Of a stretch of 42,602 nt of DNA, positions 15,332-22,517 are shown one piece after another. Each line of letters begins with the position of its first letter. The first letter of the stretch is position 1. The position numbers and the translations under genes were made by a program. Location: positions 1 through 42,602 of the IMG/VR virus record IMGVR_UViG_3300049617_000251. One strand, given 5' to 3'. The notes under the pieces are model-generated. The model had not been told where the DNA came from. It saw nothing but the letters and a program-made list of their open reading frames with translations, and did no database searches. This stretch comes from a virus.

Positions 15332-15380
15332 GTCCTCAGTTGGGCAGTTAAGTTTGGCGGTGAGTCAACCCGCCGAGGAC
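15332..15380 (-). other. Leader RNA stem-loop
   Basis: On the minus strand GTCCTC at the 5' side pairs with GAGGAC at the 3' side, enclosing GCGG/CCGC. It lies 26-74 nt upstream of the start at 15306, in the leader of the zinc-ribbon gene, so it may affect its expression. No known riboswitch class is recognised. Confidence 0.3.
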
Positions 15381-15400
15381 AACTGTTTTACAACAGCAAA

Positions 15401-15820
15401 TTATGTAGCCTTTTCGGCTATTTTTCTTTCAATTTTTTTGTATTCAAGCAAAATACGATGGGTCAGGACGCTGCTGCTGCTGCCATAATCATATTTTGCG
15501 GAGTGCTTAGCTAATGTCAGGCCAGCAAAGCACATCGTAAATATAACTTCCTTTTTCTTGTTCAGATGATCCAGATGTAATTTCTCTTTGTTTTTGTTGC
15601 TCTGCAAGGATTCCAGAAAAGCGTTGGTTTGCCCTTGAGTATCTTCGTATATTTCGATGTAGATTTGTTTTTTGACATAATCTGTCTTGAGTCGCTTTAT
15701 CCACTTGTGAATATCACGATGATTTTCTGTATAGAGAAGAAAAAGAAAGCTTCGTGCATAAAGAGATTCTAACTCATCCATAGAGTCAGCAATTACGTCT
15801 TTAATTGTTACCTGTTTCAT
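15401..15820 (-). CDS. Unknown protein, 139 aa
   Basis: MKQVTIKDVIADSMDELESLYARSFLFLLYTENHRDIHKWIKRLKTDYV... is a mostly helical, soluble protein with high Lys content. No motif is recognised. It lies in a run of minus-strand genes; its start is 4 nt after the stop of the upstream small membrane-protein gene, and no ribosome site stands out, so it is probably translated from the same message. Confidence 0.68.
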   Translation of the reverse strand: MKQVTIKDVIADSMDELESLYARSFLFLLYTENHRDIHKWIKRLKTDYVKKQIYIEIYEDTQGQTNAFLESLQSNKNKEKLHLDHLNKKKEVIFTMCFAGLTLAKHSAKYDYGSSSSVLTHRILLEYKKIERKIAEKAT

Positions 15821-15824
15821 ATGA

Positions 15825-16022
15825 TTATTTTATGGTTAGCATAGACATAAAAACTATGAACTGAATGAGTTGGAATACAGCAATAATCACTATGTCTCTT
15901 TGAATTTTTTTTAACTGTTCTTCCTTTTTATCATCCCAACGAGGGCCAATTAGTTTTGATACTCCAATGCTAATATGTTCGCTTCTGCCATCACCAACTC
16001 CAGTAACACTTGTCGCTCCCAT
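15825..16022 (-). CDS. Small single-pass membrane protein, 65 aa
   Basis: The ribosome site AAGGAGAG precedes the ATG by 7 nt. Residues 1-27 are polar (MGATSVTGVGDGRSEHISIGVSK), 28-44 charged, and 46-64 a hydrophobic helix (IIAVFQLIQFIVFMSMLTI). It thus resembles a C-tail-anchored protein. Role unknown; small membrane proteins next to late genes can be lysis or superinfection factors, but nothing shows that here. Confidence 0.7.
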   Translation of the reverse strand: MGATSVTGVGDGRSEHISIGVSKLIGPRWDDKKEEQLKKIQRDIVIIAVFQLIQFIVFMSMLTIK

Positions 16023-16062
16023 AGATTCTCTCCTTGTTTAACCTACACCACGAAATGCTCAA

Positions 16063-16803
16063 TTATTGAAAAATAAGCAACTGGTTTTTCTCACTTACAT
16101 AAGTATTGCCTCCGAAACACAACTTAAACCACACATCAAAAACACCGCAGCCAAGTTCTTCAGTGTCTATGAAATAAAATGCCCGGTTGTTTTCTCTAAA
16201 TTGTGTCGGGTCATCTTCTACTATTATTCTAAGGTCTTCCTCACATGGCAAACAATCTCCGCAATGTCTCGAAATACTCACGCTGACATCAGCGGCAGTA
16301 CACAGATTTTGATAATAGGCATCAAGATCGGTAGCTCTGGGGACATTAGGAATGACCTCAATCTCAATGAATTTCTTGCACCCATGACGCATTTTGTTAG
16401 GCTGGAAGTAGAAGCTGAAATCATAGACTATGGGAATAGGCGTCGTATACCATAAATCCTGATAGATAACAAACAAGTGATCAATAGTGGTTGATGGATC
16501 TCCTGGCTGGAACACAACGTCCCATTCATCAATGTAACGGCCCGTGTTTGTGTAAATTGCCGGATCGACAAAAAGGTTAAGAATGTATTGTCCCGTTTCC
16601 GGGTTGGTTACGCTAGACCCAGGAATTGTTTGAATTAAGGTTCTACCATCTGGATTGGCAGGAGATATGCCTGTAGGGTCCAAGTAATAGATGCTGACTG
16701 CGTTAACCGCCAATAGCGATGCACTGTTGTTGGAATTCAAAACGAACATTTGCAGGACAACCGTGTCGCCGATGACTGGATTTTGATAACGTTGTTTGAT
16801 CAT
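16063..16803 (-). CDS. Probable virion structural protein, 246 aa
   Basis: Beta-rich protein. The N-terminal half (IGDTVVLQMFVLNSNN, VSIYYLDPTGISP, GQYILNLFVDPAIYTNTGRYIDEWDVVF) has the look of an Ig-like or baseplate-associated beta-sandwich. The second half holds a Cys pair region (HCGDCLPCEEDL, about 180-191). It is translationally coupled to the upstream HNH gene by an ATGA overlap. Assignment to the virion rests on composition and position near the gp26-like baseplate genes, not on a recognised family. Confidence 0.6.
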   Translation of the reverse strand: MIKQRYQNPVIGDTVVLQMFVLNSNNSASLLAVNAVSIYYLDPTGISPANPDGRTLIQTIPGSSVTNPETGQYILNLFVDPAIYTNTGRYIDEWDVVFQPGDPSTTIDHLFVIYQDLWYTTPIPIVYDFSFYFQPNKMRHGCKKFIEIEVIPNVPRATDLDAYYQNLCTAADVSVSISRHCGDCLPCEEDLRIIVEDDPTQFRENNRAFYFIDTEELGCGVFDVWFKLCFGGNTYVSEKNQLLIFQ

Positions 16804-17153
16804 AAATTTTCTTCTTTGATTATGAATTTACATATGTTAACAAATAACTCTTGGTCGCTGTCTGATTGATTGCTGCATTCAATATACGCATTAGTTATTT
16901 TTTTCTCTGGCACACCAAACCCTTTGGATAAAAGAGGGAAATATCTCATGTTCCATATATTAGGAAGCAGCATCAGATTATCTATATGATCGTCTTCAAT
17001 TTTAGAGCATTGTCCGCTTTTATGATGCACCACAAATTCATTTGGAACTTCACCTTTGAAATATTGATAAACTGCTTTGGCATGTGGAACGTGATTCTTA
17101 TTTTCCTTATCGTCTCCGTTCATCATCGGCTGTAGTAGCTGTTCTGGCGTCAT
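16800..17153 (-). CDS. HNH-type endonuclease, shortened paralogue
   Basis: 117 aa. Residues 24-95 align with the C-terminal half of the 17853-18566 protein: HAKAVYQYFKGEVP, FVVHHKSGQ, DDHIDNLMLLP, IWNMRYFPLLSKGFGVPE. The catalytic HH and the D..NL part of the HNH core are kept. It lacks the two N-terminal CxCGCG zinc units of the longer copy, so it may be eroded. Both ends overlap neighbours by ATGA, so it is embedded in the operon. Confidence 0.72.
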   Translation of the reverse strand: MTPEQLLQPMMNGDDKENKNHVPHAKAVYQYFKGEVPNEFVVHHKSGQCSKIEDDHIDNLMLLPNIWNMRYFPLLSKGFGVPEKKITNAYIECSNQSDSDQELFVNICKFIIKEENL

Positions 17154-17494
17154 ATCTTCTCCAGTGGGAATTCTTTTACTGTTATTCTAAACTCAGACCT
17201 TCCGTCAGGAAAGTCGAGCCATTTTTCTGCCTTCAAATTCTTTACATTGATGATTGGCCATTCCTTTTTGATTTCCCCTGTGCTGCTTATTGAAAAGAGT
17301 TTGATTGCATCAATATCTGGAAATTGGTATTCGGATGGCCTTTTAATGAAGATTGCACGATCTATGTTGGGAGTTAAGGTCAACTTGGCCAATGATTCTT
17401 TTTCGACCTGTATTTCTTTTTTGTACATTTTAATGGCAAATAAGGTCATAGGTCTATTTTCAAACTTTGTGAGGTCTAAATCTAGTGTTTCCAT
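17150..17494 (-). CDS. Unknown protein, 114 aa
   Basis: METLDLDLTKFENRPMTLFAIKMYKKEIQVE... has alternating charged and hydrophobic residues that suggest a beta-rich domain. No motif is recognised. It overlaps the upstream gene by 13 nt and the downstream HNH gene by ATGA. It may belong with the structural protein at 16063-16803, between which the HNH genes appear to have inserted. Confidence 0.65.
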   Translation of the reverse strand: METLDLDLTKFENRPMTLFAIKMYKKEIQVEKESLAKLTLTPNIDRAIFIKRPSEYQFPDIDAIKLFSISSTGEIKKEWPIINVKNLKAEKWLDFPDGRSEFRITVKEFPLEKI

Positions 17495-17856
17495 ATGTAC
17501 TCCTGATTAACTTCGCCTGCCGTGATAGAGATTTTTTCGTCGGAATTTTCTTTGAAGTTTACCTTTTTAAGTTCTATTCGTTCCATAAGGACACCTAGGC
17601 CATCATAAAGATAGCAGACGGCACTTACATCTTCAGGGAGCGACATAAGAATATCATTGTCTACGCCGCTAATTGAGCCACACCAGGCTACTTTGGGAAG
17701 ATTTTTCAAGTTCTCTGAATAATTACCACAGCCTTCCCAAAGATACGATTCATCACATGGCCTGTTGCTAAGTTTAACGAACATCCTGTCAGTCAAAGTT
17801 CTTCTGCTAATAGGATCGTAGAAACCTATAACCCATTCAAACTTACTTTTATTCAT
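17482..17856 (-). CDS. Unknown protein, 124 aa
   Basis: MNKSKFEWVIGFYDPISRRTLTDRMFVKLSNRPC... is a soluble, beta-rich looking protein with four scattered cysteines. No family is recognised. Its ATG overlaps the TGA of the upstream HNH gene, so translation is probably coupled. Confidence 0.65.
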   Translation of the reverse strand: MNKSKFEWVIGFYDPISRRTLTDRMFVKLSNRPCDESYLWEGCGNYSENLKNLPKVAWCGSISGVDNDILMSLPEDVSAVCYLYDGLGVLMERIELKKVNFKENSDEKISITAGEVNQEYIWKH

Positions 17857-18566
17857 ACCGCCTCCAATAAAAAAGGAATGCCTTCCGTGGCATTCCCTGT
17901 TATTTCAATCAATGCACTGCAAAGTTTAGCGAATAAGGCTTCCTTAGTTAAAGTTTTGTCGAAGATTGATAAGTAAGTTTCAGTTACTGTTTCTTCTGGT
18001 ATTCCAAAACCTTTTGCCAATACAGGAAAGAACCTTAAATTCCATTCGTCTGGAAGTGGCATCAAGTTTTCAGGACGGTCATCGGTTATTTCGCTGTGTT
18101 TGCCATCCTTATGATGAACCACATATCCTTCTGGAATGTCTCCAAAATAATGCTCGTATACAGCCCGTGCGTGTAAGACACTTGTACTTTTGTTATTTTC
18201 TCTTACACAAGCGAACCATCTTTTGTCTTTACCTTTTTTACCTTTACAACTTATGAATGTATCTGGAATGTACGGACTAAATATTGGATCACGTCTCCAG
18301 CGATCTTTTACTCGTTTAATCCTTTTTTCCATTGTGAACACAACACCTTTGGTGTGATGGTTCCAGATATAATCTCTGATATGTCCGCTTGGCAATGGAT
18401 TTATTTCACGTCCACAGCCACATTTGCAATAATGTTTTTCCGATGGTGGGATTTGATACTCACGATTACGCATGTGGTGTCCACGCAAGAACGAGCTTGT
18501 TCTGTTGTTCTTCCATACCCTAACCTCACCGCCGCATCCACAAGCACAATATCTTTTTTCTTCCAT
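17853..18566 (-). CDS. HNH-type homing endonuclease
   Basis: 237 aa; the start at 18566 is set by AAGGAG 6 nt upstream. Two Cys-rich units, CACGCGGEVR and CKCGCGREI, lie in the first 60 residues and are each followed by an RGHH or NHH histidine pair. The HNH core is HARAVYEHYFGDIPEGYVVHHKDGK...DDRPENLMPLP (about 133-185). The paralogue at 16800-17153 shares this core. It is the first gene of an overlapping operon of five. Confidence 0.8.
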   Translation of the reverse strand: MEEKRYCACGCGGEVRVWKNNRTSSFLRGHHMRNREYQIPPSEKHYCKCGCGREINPLPSGHIRDYIWNHHTKGVVFTMEKRIKRVKDRWRRDPIFSPYIPDTFISCKGKKGKDKRWFACVRENNKSTSVLHARAVYEHYFGDIPEGYVVHHKDGKHSEITDDRPENLMPLPDEWNLRFFPVLAKGFGIPEETVTETYLSIFDKTLTKEALFAKLCSALIEITGNATEGIPFLLEAV

Positions 18567-18640
18567 TTCTTGCTCCTTATAAAAATAAGCCATTTCTTAT
18601 CTATTATAGGAGCAAGAAAAAATCAAGTCAAACCTTCAAA

Positions 18641-18664
18641 AACACTGGAAGTTTAGTGTTTTTT
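18641..18664. terminator. Bidirectional intrinsic terminator
   Basis: AACACT-GGAAGTTT-AGTGTT is followed by TTTT on the plus strand; the minus strand shows the same hairpin followed by TTTTG. It overlaps the stop codon of the 55-aa gene at 18653, which reads on the minus strand. Confidence 0.65.
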
Positions 18665-18820
18665 CTTCCTTGCCTTCTCAATAGCTTCATGCTCTTTCTC
18701 CTTCTGGGCTATAAACCTTTCAATTAGCCATTTGCGTTCCATGATAGGATACTGCAAAAATTCTGTGCGATTTCTTCGTAAGTGATAGAGGAAGAAGAAC
18801 TGTTCCTCCATCAACTGCAT
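18653..18820 (-). CDS. Small baseplate-associated protein, 55 aa
   Basis: A short gene reading MQLMEEQFFFLYHLRRNRTEF...YPIMERKWLIERF, then a charged helix ending KKKH. Its ATG shares a base with the TAA of the gp26-like gene (TAATG). I recall small proteins of this type (EEQxFFLYHLRR...RKWLIERF) directly after gp26-like genes in other T4-like phages. Its role is probably in assembly of the baseplate hub or its chaperoning, an inference from the pairing. Confidence 0.78.
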   Translation of the reverse strand: MQLMEEQFFFLYHLRRNRTEFLQYPIMERKWLIERFIAQKEKEHEAIEKARKKKH

Positions 18821-19866
18821 TAAGAGACTTCGTTTGTCGGGGTCGGGCTCGGTTCCAATTCGTCCTTCTTCTTCTTCCGCAGCCGTGGGAAGAAAAAATT
18901 TGCTTCGAGCGGAAGATCAATCGTAAACTCGTTCGTAGTATACGGCGAAAAGATATTGACCTTGGTATCGACACCAAATGGTGGCTCAGAAATGATATTA
19001 CGTAGGTAATTGACATCCTGAATAGGAAGTTTCCTGAGCAATACTTGCAATTCAAGCTTAGCCTTGAGCCCATCAATGTTATTCAAAAGAAGGGCCGTGC
19101 GATAAGTCAAAGTGTCATCGCTGCCCTGATCGCCATAAGCCTTGATATGCTTTTCACGATAATCTTGAACTTGTCGTTCGTCAATGCCACGGGATAGACG
19201 GTATTCGAAACGCAATCCGCTTCTTGGAAGAACTCCTTGAAGGTTTTCTGGTCCAAAATCTTCAGGACAATAATTGACTTCGATTTCTCTCAAGTCAAGT
19301 TCTGTCTGGAATTTGTTGTCTGTATCTGGACAACGAACCTCAACTTCATACTTAGGAGTATAAGAAATACCCCGAAGCCAAATTAGCAGGTAGGTACGGT
19401 CAATGGAAAGAAGTTCATGAGGTGGGTAGCTTTCTTTTAAGCATCGTTGATAGATCATATCAATAGCATGACCTTTACGAACATATTTCGGCGTAGCTAG
19501 GATTTGCTCTTCTTCGCCGGTCATTGGTCTAATGTGTATGGTGCCATCAGTTGGACCATCCTTCCCATTATAGAACTTGCCAAGAGAAGGCAAAACAACT
19601 TCATCATAAACGGCACAAACGCCAGCCATTTTTTCGACAATCCTTTCAAGGTCTGGACTGCCAGTTGCACGGACTTGACTGGCTCCTCCCTTCGGCGTGG
19701 CAAACTTCATACCGGATTTCGAGTTACCCTCGCCATCGGCATCTTTAACGCCACGGTCCTGACGTACAGCTCTTAAGGCAGCTTTCATAGCTGCTGGGAT
19801 TGGTCCCTTCATTTCAGGGCCACCATCGGGACGATTTTTTATAGAATCAGGCAGTTCATCAGACAT
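18820..19866 (-). CDS. 26: T4 gp26-like baseplate hub protein
   Basis: 348 aa; a ribosome site (AAGGAG, 7 nt upstream) precedes the ATG. Residues 1-75 are a polar, flexible N-terminal extension. The core begins with VVLPSLGKFYNGKDG and IHIRPMTGEEEQIL, the signature of the T4 baseplate protein family to which gp26 belongs. It continues with LLSIDRTYLLIWLRGISYTP and a Cys-containing strand region (EVEVRCPDTDNKF, VNYCPEDFG). T4 gp26 is a hub component or hub-assembly factor of the baseplate. The C-terminal tail is basic, then Pro-rich. The downstream 55-aa gene is coupled. Confidence 0.85.
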   Translation of the reverse strand: MSDELPDSIKNRPDGGPEMKGPIPAAMKAALRAVRQDRGVKDADGEGNSKSGMKFATPKGGASQVRATGSPDLERIVEKMAGVCAVYDEVVLPSLGKFYNGKDGPTDGTIHIRPMTGEEEQILATPKYVRKGHAIDMIYQRCLKESYPPHELLSIDRTYLLIWLRGISYTPKYEVEVRCPDTDNKFQTELDLREIEVNYCPEDFGPENLQGVLPRSGLRFEYRLSRGIDERQVQDYREKHIKAYGDQGSDDTLTYRTALLLNNIDGLKAKLELQVLLRKLPIQDVNYLRNIISEPPFGVDTKVNIFSPYTTNEFTIDLPLEANFFFPRLRKKKKDELEPSPTPTNEVS

Positions 19867-19933
19867 AATTTTCTCCTTATTTCAAATTTGCTTGTATCAC
19901 TGCTTATGCATTACAATACTTGTGTCTATTCAC

Positions 19934-19960
19934 TAGAGTAACGAACTCTATTTTTTTTTT
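19934..19960 (+). terminator. Terminator-like hairpin 11 nt before a start codon
   Basis: TAGAGT-AACGA-ACTCTA is followed by ten T on the plus strand, then 10 nt to the ATG at 19971. No plus-strand gene lies upstream; the divergent gp26-like gene starts at 19866. A promoter-like TACAAT lies at about 19912. The element would therefore act as an attenuator on the following operon. Confidence 0.6.
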
Positions 19961-19970
19961 GGCAAAAATA

Positions 19971-20342
19971 ATGATAGTCATCAATCTCAAAAACGTTGAA
20001 GAGTTAATCTTCCAGAAAGCAGAACTAAGAAAGTTGCTCCCTGACCTCCAACATCTGTTTGATCAATGGCATTTAAGTTACCGACTTCCAGCCCTTGGTT
20101 CATTAAGAACCAAGTCTAAACTTGACCTGATCAACTTAATGAGCGACGAACACATTCGTGTTCTCGAAGAGTATTTCCAAGATAGTGTAGTAATTGATAA
20201 ACTGAACTACAACATTGTCAAGAATATATTATTTCCACTTGACCTTGAAAGACTTGGCGGCTTATTATCAGATGTAGAGGGGTTTGCTAATTTCACAATT
20301 AGCCGAGATGTTGACAAGGTGTATATAAGCATGTGGAGATAA
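19971..20342 (+). CDS. Conserved phage protein of unknown function, 123 aa
   Basis: MIVINLKNVEELIFQKAELRKLLPDLQHLFDQWHLSYRLPALGS... Internal segments LFDQWHLSYRLPAL and DKLNYNIVKNILFPL look like a conserved small phage protein with no known function. ATG 19971 is used because the in-frame start at 19920 would put the T-tract inside the gene. It heads a plus-strand operon of seven genes ending with the sedolisin. It is followed with 2 nt spacing by the next gene. Confidence 0.72.
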   Translation: MIVINLKNVEELIFQKAELRKLLPDLQHLFDQWHLSYRLPALGSLRTKSKLDLINLMSDEHIRVLEEYFQDSVVIDKLNYNIVKNILFPLDLERLGGLLSDVEGFANFTISRDVDKVYISMWR

Positions 20343-20344
20343 TT

Positions 20345-20632
20345 ATGGAAAACAAATTAGAAGAAATTCTTGGTAAATTGGTCAGCGAAGACATGATCAA
20401 ATCATTAGCTGAAACTATCACAAAGTCAGATGATGATGAGCCTATAGATGATAGTTGGGTTTGGGTTGATCTCAACAAACCAGTGAACAGTTGGATGGTA
20501 ATTAGAGTAGATACCTGTGATTCAATTGCAACCTGCAAGAAAAAACTGATGCCTTTCTTGAAAGCTCAGCCTGAAGGACGAGGGGTAGTTTTTTTGCCTG
20601 CAAATTGCGTAATAGATACATGGCAAAATTAA
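20345..20632 (+). CDS. Unknown protein, 95 aa
   Basis: MENKLEEILGKLVSEDMIKSLAETI... An acidic N-terminal helical part is followed by WVWVDLNKPVNSWMVIRVDT and a C-terminal strand-like VVFLPANCVIDTW. No family is recognised. ATG 20345 follows GGAGATAATT. The gene ends where the ribosome site (AAGGAGG) of the LAGLIDADG gene begins. Confidence 0.68.
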   Translation: MENKLEEILGKLVSEDMIKSLAETITKSDDDEPIDDSWVWVDLNKPVNSWMVIRVDTCDSIATCKKKLMPFLKAQPEGRGVVFLPANCVIDTWQN

Positions 20633-20648
20633 GGAGGCCAGCAGATCA

Positions 20649-21536
20649 ATGCTTAACGAAGCCCAAATCAGACAAATGGTGGTCATGGCAAGTAATCCTA
20701 ACTTAAAACGCAAAGATATTAGGCAAATTTTTGGATTATCCAAGGCATCTTTTAATGACATCCTCACAGGAAAAAGTTACAAATATATTGCTAGACCCTT
20801 ATGCCTGCCTAAAGCTAGGATACGTGAGAATCTGCCTGGACTATCGTGGAGACAATTAGAGATCATTAACGGGTCAATGTTAGGAGATGGATCTATAAAG
20901 ACACAAAAGAATTCTTACTTTAGAAAATCTCAAAGTAATGATAATCTTGAATATTTGCAATGGATGTTTGATGAATTACATCCATATTCATGTTCAATTA
21001 ATCCAAAATTTAGCTGCAAGCCAATTCATGAGGGCCGAGAAATTGTTGGTTGTTCTCAAGAGCGAACTCTGCATCAGGAATTTTCTTCTATCCACCATCG
21101 TGTTTTTTGTTCTCTTGATAAGAAGTGGTATCTGTTAGACCATCAAGGACAATTTGTTTTGGATGAACATGGATGGAAAATAAAAGTTGTGCCAACTGAT
21201 TTAGAAATTACTCCATTAATGTTGGCTATTTGGTATTGCGACGATGGGAGCAACGACCAAAAACATGGACGGATAAGGTTATGCACGCATGGATTTGATA
21301 AGCAATATGTTGATTATCTATCGTATCAGTTATCGAAAGGATTCAAGCTAGAAACAAATGTATGGTTCGATCAAACTGGCCATGTCATCGAAATTCGCAG
21401 GAGAAACTATCTTGATTTCATTGATATAGTTAAACCGTACATCCATTTTGATTGTTTAAACTATAAAACAGTAACGAAAAATTATGTCGCTCCCAAGTAT
21501 TTCAAGAGACCTTATCATCATAAGAGGAGAATTTAA
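20649..21536 (+). CDS. LAGLIDADG homing endonuclease
   Basis: 295 aa; AAGGAGG lies 10 nt upstream of the ATG. Residues 1-45 look like a helix-turn-helix (RKDIRQIFGLSKASFNDILTG). The first LAGLIDADG helix is IINGSMLGDGSI (about 73-82) and the second LMLAIWYCDDGS (about 189-200), each with its acidic catalytic residue. Two motifs in one chain means it acts as a monomer. Not inside an intron as far as visible; it is free-standing, with TAATG overlap to the next gene. Confidence 0.85.
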   Translation: MLNEAQIRQMVVMASNPNLKRKDIRQIFGLSKASFNDILTGKSYKYIARPLCLPKARIRENLPGLSWRQLEIINGSMLGDGSIKTQKNSYFRKSQSNDNLEYLQWMFDELHPYSCSINPKFSCKPIHEGREIVGCSQERTLHQEFSSIHHRVFCSLDKKWYLLDHQGQFVLDEHGWKIKVVPTDLEITPLMLAIWYCDDGSNDQKHGRIRLCTHGFDKQYVDYLSYQLSKGFKLETNVWFDQTGHVIEIRRRNYLDFIDIVKPYIHFDCLNYKTVTKNYVAPKYFKRPYHHKRRI

Positions 21537-21859
21537 TGGCAGAGTTAGTTTTGGTCATGTTGGCATCAGTTGGGTTCGCACACATCCTTGTTGACGGCAA
21601 AATAGCCGCACCAATTCGTGATTGGTTTAGAGATAAGTCCAATTTCATTACTGATGTATTAAGTTGCCATCAATGCTCAGCATTCTACACAGGGTTGCTT
21701 TGTGGCAGCATCGTTTATTATCCTAATTGGAAATATATGTTACTGAGCGGTCCTGCGGGCAGCCTCTTGTCAATGGGCGTGGCAATTTTATTTAATTATC
21801 TTGAAGCTCAGACAATTATCCGTTTGCCACCTGAATCTCCAGACGAATCTCCTAAATAG
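21536..21859 (+). CDS. Small membrane protein, 107 aa
   Basis: A hydrophobic N-terminal segment (ELVLVMLASVGFAHILVDG) is followed by IAAPIRDWF, a CHQC motif (LSCHQCSAFYTGLLCG), and further hydrophobic stretches near 60 and 75-90. The pattern GFxHxLVDGKIxxPIRxWF...LxCxQCxxFxxG resembles a DUF1360-like phage membrane family. Start is fixed by TAATG overlap with the endonuclease gene. Function unknown. Confidence 0.72.
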   Translation: MAELVLVMLASVGFAHILVDGKIAAPIRDWFRDKSNFITDVLSCHQCSAFYTGLLCGSIVYYPNWKYMLLSGPAGSLLSMGVAILFNYLEAQTIIRLPPESPDESPK

Positions 21860-21871
21860 CTTGGAGGTAAT

Positions 21872-22225
21872 ATGGCAGATAATACTATTGCATTTTACAG
21901 GTTATATTGTGACTATTGTGGTTACAACAAGGTAACAGACGGTTCGGATTGTGGAGGCTTGAGGGAATACAAAAGGTCGCCAATTCAGCGTGGCATACCT
22001 CAATACGATCCTGCTAAAAAGAAGATCGTAGCTCCAGAAATGATTCACTTGCCCAAACAATTCAAATGTCCAGGCTGTGGACGTTTGATTCGTCCCAAGA
22101 GTATAACTGAGGTGATAAAGAAAAATGACGCAAGTAAGTCTGAGAGAGATCAAGATGGCATTCTCGGACCCGAAGTTCCGAGCCAGCCTCCCACCGATAC
22201 TCAAAGCGGATATCCAAAAATATGA
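21872..22225 (+). CDS. Zinc-ribbon protein, 117 aa
   Basis: A ribosome site GGAGG precedes the ATG. Two CxxC pairs, CDYCGY (14-19) and CPGCGRL (about 67-73), would bind one zinc ion. The segment between is basic (EYKRSPIQRGIPQYDPAKKKI). The last 34 residues are read from the same DNA as the start of the next gene in another frame. It may bind nucleic acid or protein; no further clue. Confidence 0.72.
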   Translation: MADNTIAFYRLYCDYCGYNKVTDGSDCGGLREYKRSPIQRGIPQYDPAKKKIVAPEMIHLPKQFKCPGCGRLIRPKSITEVIKKNDASKSERDQDGILGPEVPSQPPTDTQSGYPKI

Positions 22226-22487
22226 ACAAAATCCTTCTTGTTCTTGCAACCTGGATGTGTATCGTAACACATTAAAACATGCACGCAAGGAGCTTCAAGC
22301 TTACTATCCAGATCGTCAGATTGTTGATGAAATTGGCAAGCTTGTAGAAAATAATTGGTCAGTATTTTCGTGCCACATTGATGAATTGGAAAAGTTTCTC
22401 AAAAAACTCTCTGCTGGAAGAAAGCAAATAGCGTTAGCACGCTATCAAGATCAGGTGACAGTTATTGTTAATGAATTAGATTTTTAA
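22125..22487 (+). CDS. Conserved phage protein of unknown function, 120 aa
   Basis: MTQVSLREIKMAFSDPKFRASLPPILKADIQKYEQNPSCSCNLDVYRNTLKHARKEL... Segments LREIKMAFSDPKFRASLP, NPSCSCN and GRKQIALARYQDQVTVIVN look strongly constrained, so the frame is real although 101 nt overlap the previous gene. No function known. Its stop lies within the 5' arm of the inverted repeat that precedes the sedolisin. Confidence 0.72.
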   Translation: MTQVSLREIKMAFSDPKFRASLPPILKADIQKYEQNPSCSCNLDVYRNTLKHARKELQAYYPDRQIVDEIGKLVENNWSVFSCHIDELEKFLKKLSAGRKQIALARYQDQVTVIVNELDF

Positions 22488-22517
22488 TCATACAGCATAA
22501 ATAACTGTATGATTAAA
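22483..22517 (+). promoter_or_regulatory. 13-bp inverted repeat enclosing a late promoter and start codon
   Basis: TTTAATCATACAG (22483-22495) and CTGTATGATTAAA (22505-22517) are perfect complements. The 9-nt spacer is CATAAATAA, a T4-like late promoter box. The ATG of the sedolisin (22509) lies in the 3' arm and the stop codon of the upstream gene in the 5' arm. In a read-through transcript the start would be buried in a hairpin; a transcript starting at the late promoter would lack the 5' arm. Confidence 0.75.

Noticed and set aside
15406-15425. Plus-strand hairpin TAGCC-TTTTC-GGCTA with T-run
   Set aside because: It lies inside the 3' end of a minus-strand gene (codons for IAEKAT) and no plus-strand transcript reaches it; probably chance.
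20649-21536. LAGLIDADG gene as part of an intron or intein
   Set aside because: Neighbouring genes are complete with proper starts and stops; no split exon or splice-junction residues are visible.
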